In this document: positions 56,703 through 64,000 of the stretch, piece after piece
Layout of the letters: the number at the start of each line of letters is the position of its first letter
Numbering within the stretch: position 1 is the first letter of the stretch
Assembly (NCBI RefSeq): GCF_019805165.1
Contig: NZ_RWIJ01000006.1
Location: 1 to 64,000, forward strand
Reading direction: 5' to 3'
From: Azospirillum sp. 412522
GTDB taxonomy: Bacteria > Pseudomonadota > Alphaproteobacteria > Azospirillales > Azospirillaceae
Length of the DNA stretch: 64,000 nucleotides
Notes under the pieces: model-generated
The model's input: only the letters and a program-made list of their open reading frames with translations
The model's database searches: none
What the model was told of the DNA's origin: nothing
Position numbers and translations under genes: made by a program

Positions 56703-57282
56703 GGTCGCAGCCCGCCTTTTGTTCCGTTCCGATCAAAGTGGCGCCGGATGGCGCTTCGGAGGCATCCCCGACCTTCCGCTCCTGCGTCCGGTCCGCTCCC
56801 CCTCAGGGTTCGGGGGTGCCTCGTTGTGATCCATAGATACCCCCGATTTGCGCCGCGCAAAATTTCGCTTAGGTAAATTTCGTGTCGAGCAATGGGCATA
56901 TGCCCTAAGACCGCATAAGACAAGATGAGGACATAATGGGGATTGACCCGGTCGGTTGGAATAACAGCCTGTGACAGAAAAGGGGTAAATCGTTAACCGG
57001 CAGCCTGTGACTTCGTCATGACACTGAACTACTGTACCAAGGGACTTTGCCTGCGAATGGTACAGGCTCGGCAGAACTATGACATCGCCCGATGGTTGGA
57101 GTCCTATATACCGGAAATCCGCCCTTAGGCATAAGCATGGCCGTTCTATGCCCCAGGAGGATTCACCGGCTGCGCCGTCTCTCGCGGGGGGTCGTGCGGG
57201 GGCGCTCTGTGCTGTATACGTTCTGACCGCAAGACAGCATTCGCATGCTTGAGCCTTTTTTCTATCCCCAGGCCGGGACGCC
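56703..57282. other. Promoter region between the second regulator and uvrD
   Basis: This 580-base divergent gap contains the perfect palindrome GGGCATATGCCC (56894-56905) followed by TAAGA, a related TATGCCTAAGG on the minus strand at about 57122-57132, and an inverted repeat CTGTACCA-N18-TGGTACAG (57032-57065). These are candidates for LuxR-type sites. AT content is higher than in coding flanks. No gene is supported; a 29-codon arginine-rich frame at 57137 is too weak. Confidence 0.5.
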
Positions 57283-60200
57283 ATGTCAGACGCTTACGAT
57301 GATGATCCGCTGAGCCACGCCGCTCCCGCCGCAGCCGTTCCGGCCACCGGATTCCCGGCCGCGGCGCAGCGTTTCGCCTATCTGGACGGGCTGAACCCGA
57401 CCCAGCGGGCGGCGGTGGAGGCTCTGGACGGGCCGGTGCTGGTTCTGGCCGGCGCCGGCACCGGCAAGACGCGGGTGCTGACCACCCGGCTGGCCCATCT
57501 GCTGATGACCCGCCGCGCCGCCGCCTTCCAGATCCTGGCGGTGACCTTCACCAACAAGGCCGCCCGCGAGATGCGCGAGCGTGTCGGCCATCTGATGGGG
57601 ATCGAGCCGGAAGGCTGGTGGCTCGGCACTTTCCATGCGCTGGCCGCCCGCATCCTGCGCCGCCATGCCGAGCTGGTCGGGTTGAAGTCGAACTTCACCA
57701 TCCTGGACACCGACGATCAGGTCCGCCTGATCAAGCAGCTGCTGCAGGCCGAGAACATCGATTCCAAGAAATGGCCGCCGCGTCAGGTGCTGGGCGCCAT
57801 CGAGCGCTGGAAGGACCGCGGCCTGACCCCCGACCGCCTCGCCGATGCCGACGGCGGCGACGTGGCGGGCGGCCGGGTGGTGGCGATCTACCGCGCCTAT
57901 CAGGAGCGTCTGCGCACCCTGAACGCCTGCGACTTCGGCGATCTGCTTCTGCACAACCTCGCCATCTTCCAGAACCATCCGGACGTTCTGGCGGAATATC
58001 ACCGCAAGTTCAAATATCTGCTGGTCGACGAGTACCAGGACACCAACGTCGCCCAGTATCTGTGGCTGCGCATCCTGTCCCAGGCGCACAAGAACATCTG
58101 CTGCGTCGGCGACGAGGATCAGTGCCTGATCGCCGGTACTCCGGTCACCATGGCCGACGGCAGCCGGCGGGCCATCGAGGAAATCCGCGCCGGCGACGCC
58201 GTCTTGTCCAACTATGGCAGCGGCGACCTGCGGCCAGCCATCGTCGCGCGGACCCACGCCAAGCAGTACCGGGGAGAGGTGGTGGTCATCCGGACCAGCG
58301 CCGGTCGCCGGATCGTCAGCACACCGGAGCATGTCCATTTCGCCGGCTATCGCCTCGGACTGACGCCCCAGACCTATTTCACGTATCTGATGCACAAGGA
58401 AGGGGTTGGCTGGCGGCTTGGCACGTCGCAGGTCTATACCGCCGGACAGGTCAAGCCGATGGTCGGTTTCATGCAGCGCCTGCTGCAGGAACGGGCCGAT
58501 GCATTGTGGATCGTCGGAACGCACGGCAGCGAGAACGACGCGCGGGCCGACGAATACATCACCTCCCTGCGATACCAGATCCCGACCCTGCCGTTCGTCC
58601 CGCGCAAGGGCAGGTCGGAGAACGGGCTGGTTCAGGATGCCGCCTATCTGTCGAAGGTGTTCTCCTCCTTCGACACGGATGCGAGCGCCGCGCGCCTTCT
58701 TGCCGACCGTGGACTGACCACGGACCACCCGCACCACCGTCCGCGCTCGCGCAATGCCAGCCGGCGCAACGTCGTGCTCACGCTGTGCGGCGATCGGCGC
58801 GGTCCGACGCCGATGCATCGGATTTCCATCGTCGGCAACGACGAGCCGGGAAGTGCCGCACTGAGGGAACTCGGCTTCAGCGTTCGTGCCGCGAAAGCCG
58901 GATCCGACAGTTGGCGCGTGGAAACTGCGAACAGGGATTATGGGCAGCTGATCGGCGAGGCGGAACGGATCCGCGGCGTGTTCGGGACCATGAACCTGAT
59001 CCGTGTGGCGCGGCTGGGGACCAACCTGGGCGACGTGACGGAAGCGAACTCTCTTCCCTTCACCCCGGCGGCCTCGGTTCTTCCGGGCATGGCGATGTTC
59101 GCCGAGGACGGCAGTTACGACATCGTCGCCTCGGTGGAGCGTGAATTCCACGAAGGGACCGTCCACGATCTGGATGTCGAGTCGACGCACAACTTCTCCG
59201 CCGACGGCGTCTTTACCCACAACTCCATCTACGCCTGGCGCGGCGCCGAGATCGGCAACATCCTGCGCTTCGAGACCGACTTTCCTGGCGCCACCATCAT
59301 CAAGCTGGAGCAGAACTACCGCTCCACCGGCCATATCCTGGCGGCGGCCTCCGGCCTGATAGCCAACAACCAGGGCCGGCTGGGCAAGACGCTGTGGACC
59401 GAGGCCGACGGCGGCGAGCCGGTCAAGGTCAAGGCGGTGTGGGACGGCGAGGAGGAGGCGCGCTGGGTTGGCGAGGAGATCGAGACTCTGCAGCGCAAGG
59501 GCACGCCCCTGTCGCAGATCGCCGTGCTGGTCCGCGCCGGCTTCCAGACCCGCGAATTCGAGGAACGCTTCATCACGCTTGGCCTGCCCTACAAGGTGCT
59601 GGGCGGTCCGCGCTTCTACGAGCGGCAGGAAATCCGCGACGCGCTGGCCTATTTCCGCGTGGTCAATTCCGGCGACGACGACCTCGCCTTCGAACGCATC
59701 GTCAACCTGCCCAAGCGCGGCGTCGGTCCGGCGGCGATGCAGAGCCTCTACACCGCCGCCCGCGCGCGCGGGCTGTCGCTGACCGAGGCCGGCTGGGCGC
59801 TGACCGACACGGACGAGCTGAAGCCGAAGCTGCGCGCCACCCTGCGCGGGCTGCTGCAGGACTTCTTCCGCTGGCGGACGCTGATGGCGACGGTGCCGCA
59901 CACGGAGCTTGCCCGCACCATCCTGGACGAGTCCGGCTACACCCGCATGTGGCAGGAGGACAAGACGCCGGAGGCGCCCGGCCGGCTGGAGAACCTGAAG
60001 GAACTGATCACCGCCATGGCGGAGTTCGAGAACCTGCCGGGCTTCCTGGAGCATGTCGCGCTGGTGATGGAGAATGCCGAGGCCGCCGGGATCGAGCAGG
60101 TGACGGTGATGACCCTGCACGGCGCCAAGGGGCTGGAGTTCGACCATGTCTTCCTGCCGGGCTGGGAGGAGGGCGTGTTCCCCAACCAGCGCGCGCTGGA

Positions 60201-60732
60201 CGAGACCGGCATCGCCGGGCTGGAGGAGGAGCGGCGGCTGGCCTATGTCGGCCTGACCCGCGCCCGCCGCCGCGCCTATGTCAGCCATGCCGCCAACCGC
60301 CGGCTCTACGGCAACTGGGTCAGCGCCGTGCCGTCCCGCTTCGTCGAGGAGATCCCGCAGGACAATGTGGAGGCGGAGGCCGCCAACGGCCTGTTCGCCG
60401 GCAGCGGCGGGCGCGGCGGTTTCGGTGGCGGGGCAGGGGGGTATGGCGTCGGCGGGGCGTCGGGGAGCTTCGGCGGCGGCTTCCAGTTCCGCGGCTCCAA
60501 CCGGCAGGCGCCGGCCCCCAAGACCATCACGCTCGACCAGGGCGCCTATGCGGTGGCGCCGCGGCCGCGGCCCGACGCGCCCTTCGCCAAGGGCGCGCGG
60601 GTCTTTCACCAGAAATTCGGCTACGGCACCGTGGTCGCCGTGTCCGAGGACAAGCTGGAGATCGACTTCGACCATTCCGGCAGCAAGAAGGTGATGGACA
60701 GCTTCGTCGTGCCCGCCGGCAAGGCGGGCTGA
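57283..60732 (+). CDS. uvrD: UvrD/PcrA-type DNA helicase containing an intein
   Basis: This is a 1149-residue precursor. The extein (782 residues) is a superfamily 1 helicase: Walker A LAGAGTGKTRVL (57-63), Walker B VDEYQDTN, motif IV QNYRSTGHIL and motif VI VGLTRARRRAYV. The C-terminal domain ends in a Tudor-like segment (PFAKGARVFHQKFGYGTVVA). It unwinds DNA in excision and mismatch repair. An intein (residues 281-647) interrupts motif III between GDEDQ and SIYAWRGA. The extein is 782 residues after removal, near the usual length for this family. Confidence 0.96.
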   Translation: MSDAYDDDPLSHAAPAAAVPATGFPAAAQRFAYLDGLNPTQRAAVEALDGPVLVLAGAGTGKTRVLTTRLAHLLMTRRAAAFQILAVTFTNKAAREMRERVGHLMGIEPEGWWLGTFHALAARILRRHAELVGLKSNFTILDTDDQVRLIKQLLQAENIDSKKWPPRQVLGAIERWKDRGLTPDRLADADGGDVAGGRVVAIYRAYQERLRTLNACDFGDLLLHNLAIFQNHPDVLAEYHRKFKYLLVDEYQDTNVAQYLWLRILSQAHKNICCVGDEDQCLIAGTPVTMADGSRRAIEEIRAGDAVLSNYGSGDLRPAIVARTHAKQYRGEVVVIRTSAGRRIVSTPEHVHFAGYRLGLTPQTYFTYLMHKEGVGWRLGTSQVYTAGQVKPMVGFMQRLLQERADALWIVGTHGSENDARADEYITSLRYQIPTLPFVPRKGRSENGLVQDAAYLSKVFSSFDTDASAARLLADRGLTTDHPHHRPRSRNASRRNVVLTLCGDRRGPTPMHRISIVGNDEPGSAALRELGFSVRAAKAGSDSWRVETANRDYGQLIGEAERIRGVFGTMNLIRVARLGTNLGDVTEANSLPFTPAASVLPGMAMFAEDGSYDIVASVEREFHEGTVHDLDVESTHNFSADGVFTHNSIYAWRGAEIGNILRFETDFPGATIIKLEQNYRSTGHILAAASGLIANNQGRLGKTLWTEADGGEPVKVKAVWDGEEEARWVGEEIETLQRKGTPLSQIAVLVRAGFQTREFEERFITLGLPYKVLGGPRFYERQEIRDALAYFRVVNSGDDDLAFERIVNLPKRGVGPAAMQSLYTAARARGLSLTEAGWALTDTDELKPKLRATLRGLLQDFFRWRTLMATVPHTELARTILDESGYTRMWQEDKTPEAPGRLENLKELITAMAEFENLPGFLEHVALVMENAEAAGIEQVTVMTLHGAKGLEFDHVFLPGWEEGVFPNQRALDETGIAGLEEERRLAYVGLTRARRRAYVSHAANRRLYGNWVSAVPSRFVEEIPQDNVEAEAANGLFAGSGGRGGFGGGAGGYGVGGASGSFGGGFQFRGSNRQAPAPKTITLDQGAYAVAPRPRPDAPFAKGARVFHQKFGYGTVVAVSEDKLEIDFDHSGSKKVMDSFVVPAGKAG
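58123..59223 (+). other. Intein within the UvrD helicase (367 residues)
   Basis: It starts at C281 (CLIAGTPVTMADGS). Block A continues with IEEIRAGDAVLS. Block B is IVSTPEHVHF with T-x-x-H. The C-terminal blocks are GTVHDLDVESTHNFSADG and VFTHN, followed by Ser+1 of the C-extein. All residues for standard cis-splicing are present. The central part (about intein residues 80-310) carries no LAGLIDADG motif. One stretch (TYLMHKEGVGWRLGTS, later QERADALWIVGTHGSENDAR) resembles a GIY-YIG/T5orf172-type nuclease; this is inferred. Confidence 0.95.
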
Positions 60733-60765
60733 ATCGAGGGGCTGCCCGCCGGCAAGGCGGGCTGA
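60711..60765 (+). terminator. Duplicated hairpin at the end of uvrD
   Basis: A 23-bp sequence with stem GCCCGCC-GGCAA-GGCGGGC occurs twice, 33 bases apart (60710-60732 and 60743-60765). The first copy encodes the last residues (PAGKAG) and stop of UvrD. The second, in the non-coding part, is followed by CCGTTTGT and could be the terminator. Confidence 0.5.
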
Positions 60766-60778
60766 CCGTTTGTCGCAC

Positions 60779-60794
60779 TGTGACGGCCGTCACA
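60779..60794 (+). promoter_or_regulatory. CRP-type site TGTGA-N6-TCACA
   Basis: TGTGACGGCCGTCACA is a perfect match to the CRP consensus and part of an 18-bp palindrome. A CACTAT sequence at 60816-60821 could be a -10 box. This would place the site centre near -42, the class II position. It lies 61 bases before the GTG start of the next gene. Confidence 0.6.
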
Positions 60795-60855
60795 GCCCCG
60801 TTTCCCGTCGCGGCACACTATTGCAGCATCGCAACGGAGCCGGAGGCCATCCGCC

Positions 60856-62052
60856 GTGTTCGGAACGGGTAGCGTCAGTTACGAGGTGCAGAGCCGCCGC
60901 GAGGGCCGTTGGCGCATCGAGGGGGCCTACACCGACCAGGAGGCGGCGCTGTCGGCCGCCCGCTCGCAACTGGCCGCGTCCGGCGTGGAGGAGGCGAAGG
61001 TGGTGAAGTTCCGCACCGTCGCCGGCCTGTCGCTGGAAACCGTGATCCTGCACAAGTCCGTTCCGCAGACCCAGCGCCAGGGACTGACCCTGGGCGGCAC
61101 GGCGGAGGGGGCGCCGTTCTGCCGCACGCCCGACGATCTGCGCGGGTTCGAGAGCCGGGTCGTCATCGGCCGGCTGCTGCGCCCCTATCTGGACGCGCAG
61201 CGCATCACCCCGACCGAGCTGCTGCATTCCTGGCCGCTGTTCCGCCGGCTGGAGGAGCAGGGGGCGTTGCTGGGTGCCGCCATCCACGCCGTCGCCCGCC
61301 ATCATGCCGATGTCCATGGCGTCTCCCACGCCGCCCGCGCCCGCGACCTGCGCCAGATGGTGGAGGCGGTCGTCGGCGCCGCCCGCGACGCGCTGGCCGA
61401 CCGGCGCCGTCTGCCCCGCTTCGACGCCGCGGACCTGCCGGGCACCAGCGCCCTGATCGAGGAGGCGGTGGGGCCGGCCGGCCACGACGCGCTGTTCCTC
61501 ATCCTGCTGTCCCAGCATCTCGAGGCCGGCGGACCTCTCTCCGGGAAGCTGGACCTGCTGCTGGCGATGATGGGCGACGATGCCGCCCCCCGACCCCTGG
61601 CCCTGCTCGACGGGGTGGTCGCCGACATCATGGGCTCCGCCGACACGGTGAAGGAGTTGCTGGGTGCGCAGCCCAGCCTGCATGCCGGGCTCTGCGTCCT
61701 GGCGGACGCGCTGTTCGACCGCGATTCCGGCCCGCCATCGGCACCGATGGCCGCCTCGCTGCGCCGGGTCTGCCGCCTCGCCCTTGAAGGCCGTGCGCCG
61801 CAGAGCCGGGCGGTCCTGCTGGAGCGCCTGCGCCAGAGCGTCGCCGGCGACCAGCCGCTCGACCGCCGCGACGCGAAGGCGGAAGCGGTGCTGGCCCATG
61901 ACCTCGCCGACCGGCTGCGGGGGGCGGACGGCGCGCTGCTCGGCGGGGCGGCGATGGAGAAGGCGCTGGACCGCCGGCTTCTGCGCCACCGCCAATCGGT
62001 GCTGCGCGCCCAGGGGATGCACGACATCGCCGACCGGCTGAGCGGGCGCTAA
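60856..62052 (+). CDS. Conserved hypothetical protein
   Basis: This is a 398-residue soluble protein from a GTG start, with GGAGGC 8 bases upstream. The N-terminal ~60 residues (VSYEVQSRREGRWRIEGAYT) form a small domain. The rest is helical and Leu/Arg-rich, without a membrane segment or catalytic motif that I recognise. It contains HSWPLFRRLEEQGALLG and DIMGSADTVKELLG. It follows uvrD behind a perfect CRP-type palindrome. Confidence 0.7.
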   Translation: MFGTGSVSYEVQSRREGRWRIEGAYTDQEAALSAARSQLAASGVEEAKVVKFRTVAGLSLETVILHKSVPQTQRQGLTLGGTAEGAPFCRTPDDLRGFESRVVIGRLLRPYLDAQRITPTELLHSWPLFRRLEEQGALLGAAIHAVARHHADVHGVSHAARARDLRQMVEAVVGAARDALADRRRLPRFDAADLPGTSALIEEAVGPAGHDALFLILLSQHLEAGGPLSGKLDLLLAMMGDDAAPRPLALLDGVVADIMGSADTVKELLGAQPSLHAGLCVLADALFDRDSGPPSAPMAASLRRVCRLALEGRAPQSRAVLLERLRQSVAGDQPLDRRDAKAEAVLAHDLADRLRGADGALLGGAAMEKALDRRLLRHRQSVLRAQGMHDIADRLSGR

Positions 62053-62157
62053 GGGTTTCCAGCGCGACGGGGCGCCATCCGGAATCCTTGGTCTCTTTCG
62101 GGCTTGATGCTAAAAACGCCGCTTCTGTTGTCGCGTCGTCGTCGGAAAGCCCCTGTC

Positions 62158-63048
62158 ATGTCGCAAACCCCGCTCTGGCGCATCGCGCTGGTCGTTCCCG
62201 AAGCCCATGCGCCGGCTTTCGCCGAGGCGGTGGGCGACCATGCCGATGCGGTGTCGACCTTCGAATTGGAGGAGGGCGGCGACTGGCTGGTCGAGGCGAC
62301 CCTGTACGGTGTCCCCGACGAGGCGCGGCTGCAGTCCCGCGTCGCCGTGCTGGCGAAGGCGCTGGGGATCGATGAGCCGCGGCTGGCGATCGAGAGCCTG
62401 CCGCCGATCGACTGGGTGTCGCACAGCTACCAGGGCTTCCCGCCGATTCGCGCCGGGCGCTTCTTCGTCCACGGGTCCCACCACGAGGGCACCGTCCCGG
62501 CCGGCAGCATCCCGCTGCTGGTGGATGCCGCCACCGCCTTCGGCACGGGCGAGCACGGCTCGACCAACGGCTGCCTCCAGGCGCTCGACCGGCTGTCACG
62601 CCACCTGAAGCTGCCGCGCGGCGGCCGGCGCGGCGCGCTCGACATGGGCTGCGGGTCCGGCATCCTGGCGCTGGCGGTGGCCAAGCGCTGGCGCGTGCCG
62701 GTGACCGCCGTCGACATCGATCCGGAGGCGGTGCGCGTCACCCGCATCAACGCGGCGCTGAACGGGCAGAAGGGCATGATCCGCGCCCAGGGCGGCGACG
62801 GCTACCACACCCGCATCGTCGGCCGGCACAAGCCCTACACCCTGATCACCGCCAACATCCTGGCCCGCCCGCTGTCGCGCATGGCGCCGCAGCTGCGCCG
62901 CCACCTGAAGAAGGGCGGCTACGCCGTGCTCGCCGGCCTGCTGAACCGGCAGGAGCGCCACGTCATCCAGGCCCACCGCAACCAGGGCCTGCGGCTGGTC
63001 GCCCGCATCCCGGTCGGGGAATGGACCACTCTTGTGGTGAAGCGTTAA
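62158..63048 (+). CDS. prmA: Ribosomal protein L11 methyltransferase
   Basis: This 296-residue protein has an N-terminal substrate domain and a SAM-binding domain with ALDMGCGSGILALAVAK. The family segments TAFGTGEHGSTNGCLQAL and ITANILARPLSRM are clear. It trimethylates several sites of L11. The start at MSQTPLWR fits the family; an open frame to 62104 is not used. Confidence 0.95.
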   Translation: MSQTPLWRIALVVPEAHAPAFAEAVGDHADAVSTFELEEGGDWLVEATLYGVPDEARLQSRVAVLAKALGIDEPRLAIESLPPIDWVSHSYQGFPPIRAGRFFVHGSHHEGTVPAGSIPLLVDAATAFGTGEHGSTNGCLQALDRLSRHLKLPRGGRRGALDMGCGSGILALAVAKRWRVPVTAVDIDPEAVRVTRINAALNGQKGMIRAQGGDGYHTRIVGRHKPYTLITANILARPLSRMAPQLRRHLKKGGYAVLAGLLNRQERHVIQAHRNQGLRLVARIPVGEWTTLVVKR

Positions 63049-63128
63049 TTCAGGGGCCGTTGAAACAAAAGGGCCGGGTTGCGACTTCCCCTAGGGACGA
63101 TGTTCCGACATGTTTCTGGGGAGCCACC

Positions 63129-63599
63129 ATGCTGAACCGCATCCGGTCCTTGTTCACGGGCGACGACGACGCCGAGCCGGGCGAGGACGCCCTGCAGGCC
63201 GCCGCCGCCGCCCTGATGGTCGAGGCCGCAAGGACCGACAACACCATTTCGGAGGCGGAGCGCGACCGCATCATGTCGGTCGCCCGCCGCCACTTCAATC
63301 TGAGCGAGGAAGAGGCGCAGGACCTGCTGTCCGCCGCGGTGTTCGACACCGAGGACGTGTCGCCCTACCTCCGCTACGTCAGCGTCATCATGGATCGCTG
63401 TCCGCCCGGCCACCGCCTCTGGATCATCGAGATGCTGTGGGAGGTCGCCTATGCCGACGGCGTGCTGAACGACCTGGAATCGAGCCTGCTGCGGCGGATC
63501 GGCGGCCTGCTGCACATCTCCGACGTCGAGCGCGGCGAGGCCCGCAAGCGGGTGCTGGCCCGGCTGGGGCTGCCGGACGATACGGGATTGCCGGTCTGA
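63129..63599 (+). CDS. TerB-family tellurite-resistance-like protein
   Basis: This is a 156-residue helical protein of the TerB/DUF533 type: AAAALMVEAARTDNTISEAE, then ERDRIMSVARRHFNLSEEEA, and LWEVAYADGVLNDLESSLLR. These acidic helical domains may bind metal or act as scaffolds. It lies 80 bases downstream of prmA on the same strand and may be cotranscribed. Confidence 0.85.
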   Translation: MLNRIRSLFTGDDDAEPGEDALQAAAAALMVEAARTDNTISEAERDRIMSVARRHFNLSEEEAQDLLSAAVFDTEDVSPYLRYVSVIMDRCPPGHRLWIIEMLWEVAYADGVLNDLESSLLRRIGGLLHISDVERGEARKRVLARLGLPDDTGLPV

Positions 63600-63690
63600 C
63601 GGGGAGTTGGGTGGGGGCGGGTATCGCGCTCCCACCGCCCCGACCGCCCCCCGACCGCCCTCCGACCGGCCCCCCAACCGGCATAGCCGC

Positions 63691-63722
63691 CACCCCGCCG
63701 CTTGCGCAGGACCGGCGGGGTG
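63691..63722 (+). terminator. Hairpin after the TerB-like gene
   Basis: A perfect 10-bp stem CACCCCGCCG/CGGCGGGGTG with a 12-nt loop. Before it lie three near-copies of CCGACCGCCCC (about 63637-63682), a low-complexity run. No T-run. Confidence 0.45.
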
Positions 63723-63768
63723 CCTAGCCTGTGACCTCAGGACTCAACTCATCCGAGGAACAGGTTCC

Positions 63769-64000
63769 GTGCCCAGCGCGATTCCCTCCGCTGCCTATCG
63801 TGGCGACGACGCCCTTGCGACCCTGTTGGCCGAAGCCGGGACCGGCCGGTCTCCCGCCGATGTCCGCGCGCTGCTGGCCGGCGTGCTGGCGGCGCCGGAG
63901 GGGGAGGAGCCGGCGGCCTGGATTCCGCTGGTGGGTGAAAGCCTCCCGCCGGCCCTGACGGAGCAGCTCCAGGCGCTGAAGGCGTTGCTGGCCGCCGAGG
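63769..64000 (+). CDS. Partial gene at the window end
   Basis: The open frame from the GTG at 63769 (GAGGAACAGG upstream) runs off the window after 77 residues. The start reads MPSAIPSAAYRGDDALATLL, then SPADVRALLAGVLAAPEGEE and LPPALTEQLQALKALLAAE. It is Ala/Leu-rich and helical. I do not recognise it from this part. Confidence 0.55.
   Translation, partial: MPSAIPSAAYRGDDALATLLAEAGTGRSPADVRALLAGVLAAPEGEEPAAWIPLVGESLPPALTEQLQALKALLAAE

Noticed and set aside
57137..57226. 29-codon arginine-rich frame before uvrD
   Set aside because: No ribosome-binding site before its ATG and no pattern; probably chance.
57286..60675. Open frame of 1129 codons opposite uvrD
   Set aside because: It runs across extein and intein alike and has no family pattern; an effect of high third-position GC on the sense strand.
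63731..63958. 75-codon frame near the right end
   Set aside because: It is out of phase with the frame from 63769, which has a better ribosome-binding site and stays open to the window edge.

Overview
The window looks like a chromosomal segment of a high-GC alphaproteobacterium of the Rhodospirillales, most like Azospirillum. This is inferred from gene content and order: an NDUFA12-type complex I subunit, DUF2155 next to mlaD, cysE-iscR coupling and an HxlR/NmrA pair. It also fits the very GC-rich third codon positions. No database search was possible.

Layout. (1) Positions 1 to about 7.9 kb are an integrated mobilizable element. It carries a nuclease-like protein, a KfrA-like coiled-coil DNA-binding protein behind a cluster of RTACCG boxes, a putative oriT, a MobC-like protein and a relaxase, then a truncated and catalytically disabled serine recombinase followed by an intact large serine recombinase. 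The intact recombinase frame runs into a tRNA-Met(CAU) gene, which marks the right junction with the host. (2) 8.1-13.2 kb is a minus-strand sulfur and Fe-S cluster: cysE, iscR, a cysteine desulfurase, hscB, ferredoxin and mnmA. iscU, iscA and hscA are absent here. (3) 13.5-19.7 kb holds an alpha/beta hydrolase, DUF2155, a glycine-zipper lipoprotein, mlaD, the NDUFA12 homologue, an MFS transporter, a LysR regulator and a NUDIX hydrolase. (4) 19.7-25.6 kb holds an EAL phosphodiesterase, a Na/Pi cotransporter, ychF, an isochorismatase-like hydrolase, pth and the L25/Ctc ribosomal protein. (5) 25.9-33.0 kb holds a subtilisin-like protease with a separate propeptide-like small protein, a class A penicillin-binding protein and hisS. 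(6) 33.2-42.9 kb holds pyrC, xseA, purD, two secreted proteins sharing a C-terminal module, a double-PAS cytoplasmic chemoreceptor, tadA, rluB and rsmD. (7) 43.5-55.0 kb holds an OFA-type MFS transporter with a structured leader, a GH13 enzyme, an HxlR regulator with a divergent NAD(P)-binding protein, mutL, DUF3095, yccF and a hydrolase-fold protein lacking its nucleophile. (8) 55-64 kb holds two NarL/FixJ-type regulators, a UvrD/PcrA helicase interrupted by an intein, a conserved hypothetical gene behind a perfect CRP-type site, prmA, a TerB-like protein and a truncated gene at the edge.

The most striking items are the 367-residue intein inside helicase motif III of UvrD, with an unusual nuclease-like insert; the mobile element with its dead recombinase copy; and the separate propeptide-like protein beside the subtilase.
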